Below, piece after piece: positions 55,846 through 64,000 of a stretch of 64,000 bases of DNA; position 1 is the first letter of the stretch, and every line of letters starts with the position of its first letter. The translations under genes were made by a program, and so were the position numbers. The DNA is from Mytilus edulis (taxonomy: Eukaryota > Mollusca > Bivalvia > Mytilida > Mytilidae): NCBI RefSeq assembly GCF_963676685.1, contig NC_092348.1:30851386-30915385 (forward strand), in the 5' to 3' direction. The notes under the pieces were generated by a model. The model saw only the letters and a program-made list of their open reading frames with translations. It did no database searches and was not told the DNA's origin.

Positions 55846-57446
55846 TTTATATTGCTGAATTTTGTGTCGGTATTTTATAGCCTCCATATGCATCTGGTAC
55901 CTTTCTGCGTTTACTGAAATGCAACTTTTATACTGAAACACTAATGATGCTCTAGTTACACACCAAACTGTGAGCTAGTAAAAAGAAAATAGCTGTAAAC
56001 TAATTCATGCAAAAAATGAAAAAAATTGTAGTAAGGCAGTAAAACGATTATGGGAAACACCGTTCATAATGTCTTTGATCATGTTAATTATTTCATAAAA
56101 AAGGTATCATAAAAATAATACATTTCACATGAATATTTTCATAAACGCCATCGTTAACTCATTATCATCTACTCAAGCTGAAAATTTTTTTTTTATTTAT
56201 TTCATCTATTCCCACTGAAAATACCACACAGAAATGTAGATAAAAAATATTTAATATATTTAATAATGAACATACGTTATTATTTTTTTCATTCATTCGG
56301 AACTTATGTTGCAGTTAAAATTAAACTAAGAGGAATTGAATATACATGTAGCTGTTTTGACTCACTAAACAGATTATTGTCACTCAACGAGGGGCGCAGC
56401 GAGGATTTGGAAATGTTGATGTCCGTCCGTCTGTTCGACATATCGAGTTCCAAAACCAGTATCGATCACTTTTTGGTGAGTTATTCTGATTTTGAAAATC
56501 AATGTAAGTTATATGCGTAAAATGCATTATAAGCGCTCTCAAGCCAGCATTTATCTACTAGATTAAAATGAATTTGCTCTAAAGCAAATGCGTTTGAAAT
56601 GATTTTTATAATTTGAAAATGTTACGAAACAAATATAATGCTTCTTTCGGTTATATTTTATCATCAAAGTGCAATTCGATTCGTGTCAATATAGATTAGG
56701 CATGGAAAATATCTTGCATGAGTTCGAAAATCCGGATTAATCGAATATGCAAAAGTTATGCCTTTTAGACATGTAAATCATATTCATACGTGGCAGTTCT
56801 ACGGCTGTCACGCACTCATTTGTTATCAGTCTTTTGTGAAAGTTTTTATCAAAAATTAGTTCCAGCAATATCTAGCTAAAATATTATAATCATTATCATT
56901 GTCGGTTGAATTTGTTTGGGCAGTTATTTCATTTGAAATGTAAATAACATACAATCCTATATTCAATGGAAAGGTGCACGTGTTATCGCCTACATTTTCC
57001 ATCGAATTTTTTTTGAAATGCATACCAAAGATTTATATGATCTAGATCTAAAACAAATTTGGACACATTGAATATTAACGCCAATCACTTTTTAACAGGT
57101 GATGCTCTTTTTAAATGCTAAATTCCAGTATATCTACTGGTGGTCTTTTTAATTATTTGCAGCATTCTGTTTTAATGTGTTTAAAAGGATATGAAAACCG
57201 ACGCATAAAAGGTTGTTTTGTAAGGATGAGTCACTGATATTTATGGACTAAAGTTAACCATTGTTTAGAAAGTTTCATTATTTAAAAAAAATTTAAGTCA
57301 TAACTTTGTTGTACTTTGACATGCAGGTTACATGCAGATTTTTGCATATAATGTGGCTATATATCTATTATGCATAAAATGATAGATAGTGAACGGATCC
57401 GTATCACAACTTTTCCTTTTATAAATGATGCATTCTGTTTAGCAAT
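55846..57446. other. Mostly non-coding stretch
   Basis: The only candidate coding piece is at 56315-56475. A (GTCC)n motif at 56422-56435 lies within it. Confidence 0.4.
56315..56475 (+). CDS. Weak candidate exon
   Basis: Acceptor TTATGTTGCAG, donor TTTTG/GTGAGT, 161 bases open in one frame (two bases, then 53 codons), locally GC-richer. It reads 'TCSCFDSLNRLLSLNEGRSE' and 'MLMSVRLFDISSSKTSIDHF'. The piece 'gatgtccgtccgtctgttcg' looks like the simple repeats seen elsewhere, so it may be repeat-derived. Confidence 0.25.
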
Positions 57447-57508
57447 CTAGTCATCTACGAAACAGGAGATATTATTGTGCAGCAATCTCCTGTTTCGCAG
57501 ATGACTAG
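57447..57508. repeat. Hairpin with 24-bp arms
   Basis: ctagtcatctacgaaacagg... at 57447-57470 pairs with 57485-57508 with one mismatch, around a 14-base loop. Confidence 0.9.
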
Positions 57509-57595
57509 GTTATATCATTGTGATACTATGAAATTAACATAGTACTGAGAGACTTATCCAAATTGGTCCTATAATTTAATTCTTTGATTTTTTAG

Positions 57596-57690
57596 GAGTA
57601 CATCTCGTTACGCATGTGAAACCCTTATATCATTCACAGTATGTGTCTGATTGCTTGTTAAACTATAATGACAGAAAGCATCTGGAACAG
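57596..57690 (+). CDS. Candidate internal exon, unidentified
   Basis: Acceptor TTGATTTTTTAG and donor ACAG/GTAGGC bound 95 bases. One frame is open (two bases, then 31 codons): 'VHLVTHVKPLYHSQYVSDCL' and 'LNYNDRKHLEQ'. The other two frames have stops. It ends in phase 0. The family is unknown. Confidence 0.35.
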
Positions 57691-58004
57691 GTAGGCTCAG
57701 TTTCCGTCTTTTTGGTTTTCTACAAATACAAATTCATAAAAGTCTATCAAATTTATCTTAATTTCGTAGTATCACATCATGTCACGGTCTCCATCAGATT
57801 CTGCCAATAAAAATATGATGACGATATTTTTTTAATTGTTAATTAAATGGTTGAGCAATCTTGAAAGTACATATGTATGATTTGTTTCCCTTTTCATCGT
57901 TACAAATCCAGTAGTTTTGGGGTTTTGGTTTTTAATATATAAGTGATAGTGAGGAAAATTGGCCCTGACCCTGAATTAATTCAATTTGGGACTACACAAA
58001 TTGA

Positions 58005-58125
58005 TAGCTGAATATTCGGTATAGATTTTTCTCATTGTAGAAGGCCGTACGGTGACCTACAGTTGTAAACTTCTATGTCATTGTCATCTGATCTCTTGTC
58101 TAGTTGACGATCATACCACATCATT
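58005..58125 (+). repeat. Dispersed repeat family A, copy 10
   Basis: 'cattgtagaaggccgtacgg', 'tgacctacagttgtaaactt' and 'gacgatcataccacatca'. Confidence 0.9.
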
Positions 58126-58668
58126 TTATTTTTCATATACACAGTATATCTATACATTTGTAGCTCAAGACATTAACAGATGTAAAAATAAAATGCAATA
58201 CTTCATATAATTTTCATACAGATATAGTTGTCAAAATTTACGCTTTACCTATATAAATAATGCGTTATCATGTGAATATATACTATGTATGTAATACTTA
58301 TAATTAATGAGAACAGGAAAGAATTTATCATATTAGTTCATACGGTCATACATATTACACAAAAAGTGAAGTAATGAATTACCAAAAGACTTGAAAGATG
58401 CTTTATGTTTCAGGAACAAGATGACTAGTTGATTTTTTTTCAATTAATGAGTAGCTGCAAATGTGAACTTTTCTTATAGTTTTCGGTCATTCATTTTCCC
58501 TGCAAGTTATAATAGTATATCTTAACCCAAAATCCCGTGAAAGATTCCAAATTAGAAAAGTTTTATAATATGAACTTGTCTTAAATTCAATTAAATACAG
58601 TTTTATAAATCTCAAATAATGGTTTATTTTGATAGATTTACCCTTTTATACTACGTACGAGTTTGACG

Positions 58669-58962
58669 ATGTACAGTGTATTCATTTTTAAAATATTTTT
58701 CACCTTTACAGTATATGTTGTCCACTCGATACATGTAAATGTAACTCTTAGTTCGCCTGACTACTGCAAAGCAAAATCCCAACATACCAAAAAGCGTAAA
58801 AAAAAGATGAAAATTAAAAAAAATAATCAAATAGATGAAGCACTACCGCAGCAATTGTTATTAATATTGAATAGATCCTTTAACTCACTCGATTTGTTTA
58901 ATCAACGACCATGTAGGATTGAAAATCAGGGGGAAGCCTTCAGTTTTCCTGTGGTCAGAGCA
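58669..58962 (+). CDS. Candidate first coding exon of a secreted protein
   Basis: ATG followed by 'YSVFIFKIFFTFTVYVVHSI', a strong signal peptide, then 'VNVTLSSPDYCKAKSQHTKK', a Lys-rich stretch, and 'LPQQLLLILNRSFNSLDLFN' with 'CRIENQGEAFSFPVVRA'. The exon is 98 codons and ends at GCA/GTAAGT in phase 0. The layout (signal peptide, basic linker, a Cys-containing region opening a mature domain) suits a small secreted signalling protein; IL-17-like or another cystine-knot cytokine would be a guess only. No downstream exon was identified. Confidence 0.5.
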
Positions 58963-61755
58963 GTAAGTTTTATAAAAAAAAAATTATGAATCATGAATTA
59001 TTTTTGCTCAGGTTAGTCAGAATTGTTTGTTGTAACATTTTCTATTGGTGTTAAAGCCTTATAGTTAAAGTTTATGGGACAATATGTACCAGCCTTCATT
59101 ACTATACGCGGTGCCCCTTTCTTCTGTCTCTGGTCCTGTTAGAAAATTTCAGTCTAATTCATCGAGTAAAAAGGTGTTTATAAATGAAAATGTATTATGT
59201 GTCTACTTCGAAATCACATTTATTTTTTTCTTAGTCAGTGCGCTTAAATTTGAATTTTAACAAACAATCAGATTCCTTAGCTACAGATTCAAGCTAGCAA
59301 CATGTTAGTCGTATATTCTGCAATGGGTAAATTGATAACGAAATTGTGTTGATGTACATAATTTCATTTTGTATCATATGCAAATTGATGGTTTATACTT
59401 TTACTTAATAATAAACATCAGTTTGTCAGATGACCATCGGACGATATTTTGCACTAATGAACATATGTTTTCACCATGTGAACATATATCCGTGTTGTAA
59501 TAATGACCTATATGTGTGTGTTCCAAATACGATTAGTTAAACAAAGATGTAATATCACAAATACTCTGTGCATCGATATAAATCAAAAGTAAGTTTTTTT
59601 AAGACGTAAAAAATTAATGATTGCGGTTGAGGTTAGAGTAAAAAATCTTATCATTCAACGAAAAAATTCAAATTAAGAAATACATTTATCAAAGATGTTC
59701 TGTATCACAAAAGAAACATATTTGTTTTAAATTAGCATACACCTTAAATCGAACAATATGACCTAATCATAAATAGCACATGTACCTACGTACAAAAAGA
59801 GGCGCAGATTGCTTATATTTTGAGTTACACTTACAAGTTCGCGATTTCTTTTGATAAAATTGTTAAAATAAAAAGAATGCCAATGACGTGATCTTCGTTA
59901 AAGAGAATACTGAAATAGTAAACTTTAATGTACCATATCGGTTAGTTGAATATGTTTCATTGTTGTAAATTATTGTAAAACCAAAAATGTTTGTACACGG
60001 TTGCCAACTAAGCTCTATACATGCAAATAATTTAACATTTAACATAAAGAAGGGAAAAAAAGCATTTTTGTACAACTATCTGCATACAAAAAATTTAACA
60101 TAAAGAAAGCGATAGTACAAGGTTACCCACTAAGCTCTGTAATATATGAGGTAAATTATTGTCTGCATCAACGATGCTAAATCATAATAAATAATTTAAT
60201 GACGAAAAAGATTTGTTCGAATGTAAATTGTAAACAATGATTGATAAATTATGACAAGTTAGCTTTATTTTTTGCATCGAAAATGAATTACTTCTACACG
60301 TGATAAATGTATCAATTCTGATGAAATCAGTGTATTGAGAGTCATTAAAAAAAACTGTTCCATCACAAACCAGGCTAATTGTATGTATTTGTTTCTCTCT
60401 TGCGTGTTGAAGCAGTGAGTTCATTATATTTGGGTTATGAAAAAACGCAGAAATCAAATATAAAAACGAAATCAAATTTAAAAACGATCATAGTATACAT
60501 TTTTTTTAGTAAGTATCGTTTTGTTATATTAGCTTGACATCGTTGAACTATATTCTGCATACTACTTGCCTGTTTATCGAAAATTGGCAGTGAATTCTGA
60601 TATTTTTTGCAAACTATGAACTCATGGTATATTGTTAATAAAAGCACACAAACGAAAAACAATTTTAAAATTGAAGTAATCTAACTTTACTCTTGGAAAA
60701 TAGTAATTATCAAGATTATAGTGTGTAGATGGATAACGAACAAAAACTCATTTAAATATTCTAGTGCAATATCACACTCAGAGTATGTAAGTTTTTAAAT
60801 TTTAATTTACGTATCTCGCAGTTCGCTCAGTGTTATAATAGAATTGTTTTTGTGATATTCTATAATGTCTATGTTCTTCTGTGTACCTTTGTGTTTACAG
60901 CAATTTATCAATGTTAAGTATATATATAGAGACATCATTTTCACTAAAAAAAAAAGAACAATTTCAGAGAGATTGGGAGAATGTTCTATTGAGAGTTGTA
61001 CCTAAAATAGCGAAAATATATTAAAAAATAATCAAAATTTAGACAAAATTGGGTTTTTCTGGCATGAAACAATGTTTGTGATCCGTGTTAATTTTCCCCC
61101 CTTATTTTAACATCAATATTGTAGAATTAAGACTTAAGCTAGTTGTTTAGAAATTTCTTTAAATGAAATGAATGAAATTAAAGCTGTTCTTTATTGTTTA
61201 TATATATATCAAAGATTGAAGACTAAGTTGTCACACCATTTCTTTTTGATTCAAATTAAATTGAAGCTAATACATGGTATTTAATTTTTTTAATATTGTA
61301 GATTTAAGAAATTATTATACGTGTTATTTTATTTACTTTTGAGGTTGAAGAGCTAAAATGCCATATGGTAAAACCTCGATCGGTCACACGGCAGCCCTTT
61401 TGTGTAACAATGTATACTTGTTTTCGGTCAATTTGTTGCTTTCCTTAAAATATATGTCAATGATAAAAAAAAACACTATTGAATAGTGTTAGATTAGCCT
61501 TTCTATCTGACAATGTGGACACATTCAATTTCTGTTGTACAAAGTTCCCACGGTAAACAATAAATGTATCTCGTGTAAAGTTCTGATTTAGAAAATTCTA
61601 CTTTTTTCGTTAGACATACATGTATGCGGAAAGACTACCCTTCGATCATTTTCATTGACGAAATAAGCATAAACATACATAAAAGAGAAAGTAGGGGGAA
61701 TCGTCCATCAAGTTGATTTAGATAAAAAAAAAAAAAAAAAAAAAAAAAGAGTAGT
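58963..61755. other. AT-rich non-coding stretch
   Basis: No gene seen. A short direct duplication of 'tttaacataaagaa' lies near 60040 and 60095, and an A run at 61726-61748. Confidence 0.45.
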
Positions 61756-61885
61756 GCCCGTATGCATAAAACAACTTAGGTTAAGAAATTCATTCGTTAC
61801 GGTAGAACTTATTTATCGTTGGACATGTAGAAAAATCCGTCCTATCGGAACAAATCGTAACTTGGGTATTTGTATGCATACGGGC
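61756..61885. repeat. Family F short inverted-repeat element, copy 1
   Basis: gcccgtatgcata at 61756-61768 is the exact complement of 61873-61885. A second copy lies inverted at 62434-62554. Confidence 0.75.
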
Positions 61886-61888
61886 CAT

Positions 61889-62433
61889 GTAACATTTCTC
61901 TTGTTACATTCTAAACTATTTGACTCAGGTGGACTTAGCAATCACTGACACGATAAATTAGAACGACACAATTGTCTTATTGTTTTAAACTCAAAATGTC
62001 AGTTTTAAAATTGATTTGTGCTGCATAAAGAGGTTACATTTATCAATATCAAATATATGTATTGACACATATTTATGCAAATTGCATCTGTTTTATAGAT
62101 AAATATAGAACTTTATGTGCGGTTTGTCTACATATATGATTTACGATGTTTTCATGGCTTCATTAATATATACTGACATAGTTTGACAACATAATTTGTA
62201 ACCGTCAATTCCTATGATCGAAAGTTGATCTGTTCATTATGCATGACCGTCATATCATCTGGTGTCGCGTGATTGGAGTACTGTATTGGTCGACTTCGGA
62301 ATAGAATAACTTTATCAAAAGTCCAAACTCCCTCAAGCATAGTTGACCTTAGCTGAAAATATTTATCATTTTAAGGTCACTTTTCGTCATTTAGCTTCCA
62401 ACATATCTACATATTTCTACATACATGTATCAA
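61889..62433. other. Non-coding spacer between family F copies
   Basis: AT-rich. No feature recognised. Confidence 0.45.
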
Positions 62434-62554
62434 GGCCCATATGCACTAAGCTGCTCAAGTGAAGATTTGTTTCGAACGGACGATTTTTTCTACCTATCCT
62501 ACGATAAGTTAGTTATTTTTTTTTTTACTTAAAAGTGGTTTTATGCATACGGGT
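62434..62554. repeat. Family F short inverted-repeat element, copy 2
   Basis: It begins 'ggcccatatgcactaagc' and ends 'tttatgcatacgggt'. In reverse complement it aligns with copy 1, sharing 'gtatgcataaaac', 'aaatcgtcc'-type and 'acaaatc' blocks. Confidence 0.7.
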
Positions 62555-63559
62555 TCTTACTAACAAACGATTAGGTTTGGGTGTTATTAATGAAGGCATA
62601 TCAAGAAAAGCGATTCAGGTTCGCGGAATTTAGCGTTATTTTCGATTTTAAAATGTAGTCGTATCTAGATATACCACTCTTATGTTGTACTAATTCGCAT
62701 TTTATAATTTAATCTGATTTTGTTCGCATGCGTTAAATAAAGTAAAACACCATTCAGACAAAGGGTTTGCCATTGTATAACGCAAGTTATTATAATTCAT
62801 TAAAAAAATATTAAATAAATGATGCCACACAAAAGCTCATTTGTCTAACAGCCTAGTTTATCATTAAGGAAAGTCAAAGTTCAGTTTCATATTTATATTC
62901 CTCCATAAATTGTGGAGCACCACTACCCTAGAGGGTATCGTTTTTAAAGACTAAATGTACACCTGCTTAACATGAAAAATACCCACATCTATCCAAAATG
63001 AGATATGTTATATGTAAAACTTGAGTTGCTTTTAAGAGTTATTATACCTAAAAGTTAAGAACGATACATTGTGTTACAAAGTTTTGCACGTCACTTAAAT
63101 AGGACATGTGTATTATTTATAGGTGCTAAACTTTAAGAAAACAAATTTTGTATATTTGGGAAATTAATGAATTTCTTAAATCTTTTTTTATCTGATGCAG
63201 TTTTTTTTAGTCATAAACAGCTGATAAAATTTTCTAAACATAAAATCATGGTATGTAGAAACCTGAATGAATGATAACCATCTCTAAACAGTATCTACAA
63301 AAAAAAAAGTATGAATATTACGAAAGCCATTAATGTACATTTAGATGAAGTTAAAAGAAAGTCAGAAACCAGAGAGAAACTACATGATAATTTATTGTCA
63401 TCGGAAAACATAAATATAATTTACAAATCCATTACTTTTCTAAATATGGACTTTTATCAGACGAAAATAATTTGTTATTTTCTAAATATAGTAATAATGA
63501 AAAATCATATGCTAAGTATAAACCACAAAATGTGACATGGTTTATTTGTTTTATTTCAG
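62555..63559. other. Non-coding stretch
   Basis: The open frame at 63311-63535 is Lys/Asn-rich without motif or splice sites and probably chance. Confidence 0.4.
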
Positions 63560-63637
63560 TGATGACGATCTCCCCGGTGATTTTGACCATTGTCTCCATC
63601 CTGATACACTCAACTTTACAGTCCCAAAATGAAGATG
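63560..63637 (+). CDS. Candidate first coding exon, signal peptide
   Basis: Acceptor TTTTATTTCAG, then TG-ATG. From ATG 63562 the frame reads 'TISPVILTIVSILIHSTLQS' followed by 'QNED' to the donor GATG/GTGAGT, leaving phase 1. A hydrophobic core right after the start, small residues near the end and a phase-1 donor fit a signal-peptide exon of a secreted or membrane protein. The local base composition is less AT-rich than the flanks. An upstream 5'-UTR exon would be expected given the acceptor. The gene would continue past the window edge. Confidence 0.5.
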
Positions 63638-63639
63638 GT

Positions 63640-63870
63640 GAGTTGACAAAAGTAAAATCACAAAAATACTGAAATCCGAGGAAAATTGAATACGGAAAAT
63701 CCGTAATCAAATGAAAAAATCAAAAGCTCAATTACATCAAACGAATGAATAGATAACATATTCCTGACATGGCACAGGCATTTTCCTATTTAGAAAATGG
63801 TGGATTATACCTGGTTTTATAGCTAGCTAAGCCTCTCACTTGTATGACAGTTGCATCAAATGTTGCTTGT
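63640..63870 (-). repeat. Dispersed repeat family B, copy in the putative intron
   Basis: The antisense of 19342-19575: 'aaagtaaaatcacaaaaata', 'gaaaattgaatacggaaaat', 'atattcctgacatggcacag' and 'ggtggattatacctggtttt'. Confidence 0.85.
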
Positions 63871-64000
63871 GTAACACATTTTTGTACAGTTTGGCTCTGA
63901 AATGCTTAATAATAAAACGTATTTTCATTACCCTATACTAATTCTCAATTGACCGAATACCCTTTAAATATTTTTGTAAAACGCTACTTGCTAGTAAAAT
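63871..64000. other. Window edge, no feature
   Basis: AT-rich. If the exon at 63560 is real, this is intron sequence. Confidence 0.4.

Noticed and set aside
1-64000. Search for CRISPR arrays, rRNA genes and recognisable tRNA genes
   Set aside because: None seen. The tandem arrays here have no unique spacers and the sequence is eukaryotic.

Overview
The window looks like nuclear DNA of a marine bivalve, most likely a mussel (Mytilus or a close relative). This is inferred from AT-rich sequence, GT-AG introns, and many short dispersed repeats of a kind I recall from mussel DNA (for example the 'gtgtcaaagagacaacaac' repeat and the 'tacggccttcaac' repeat). No bacterial genes, rRNA, recognisable tRNA gene or CRISPR array is visible. 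Most of the 64 kb is transposable elements and their remains. Host coding sequence appears only as scattered candidate exons.

Layout. 1-3264: dispersed repeats. 3265-11264: a complete 8,000-bp BEL/Pao LTR retrotransposon on the minus strand, with 782-bp LTRs that show no difference by eye and a 5-bp target duplication (AAAAC). Its single gag-pro-pol frame is broken by one in-frame TAG in the reverse transcriptase and one frameshift after the integrase core. 11265-21000: low-complexity and repeat-derived sequence with a 313-bp MITE at 13.6 kb. 21.0-22.7 kb and 39.5-40.4 kb: two inverted copies of an element made of two nested tandem arrays. 26.4-29.7 kb: a Mutator-like (MULE) transposon encoding a FLYWCH-MULE transposase, split by a younger 1,121-bp element. 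29.8-32.3 kb: two larger elements with CAGNGGCGG-type termini, one holding a nested MITE; a third small one sits at 26.0 kb. 33.1-34.0 kb: a long mussel repeat with another MITE inside. 36.7-38.0 kb: a second MULE-type element with a 9-bp target duplication and a decayed reading frame ending in a PHD-type zinc finger. 42.9-48.1 kb: a foldback element and 170-bp tandem arrays. 49.5 kb: a decayed hammerhead-ribozyme-like motif. 50.6-53.6 kb: two more inverted-repeat elements.

Host genes. Candidate plus-strand exons are at 32784-32847 (signal peptide, with a CRE palindrome upstream), 40639-40847 and 40955-41111 (two phase-compatible exons), 57596-57690, 58669-58962 (secreted protein start) and 63560-63637 (signal peptide). 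None could be assigned to a named family. Two signal-peptide exons end in phase-1 donors, as is common for extracellular proteins. Whether any of these exons belong to one gene cannot be decided here.

Coordinates of LTRs, target duplications and inverted repeats were read base by base. Boundaries of the dispersed repeat families (called A to G here) are approximate. No database search was possible.
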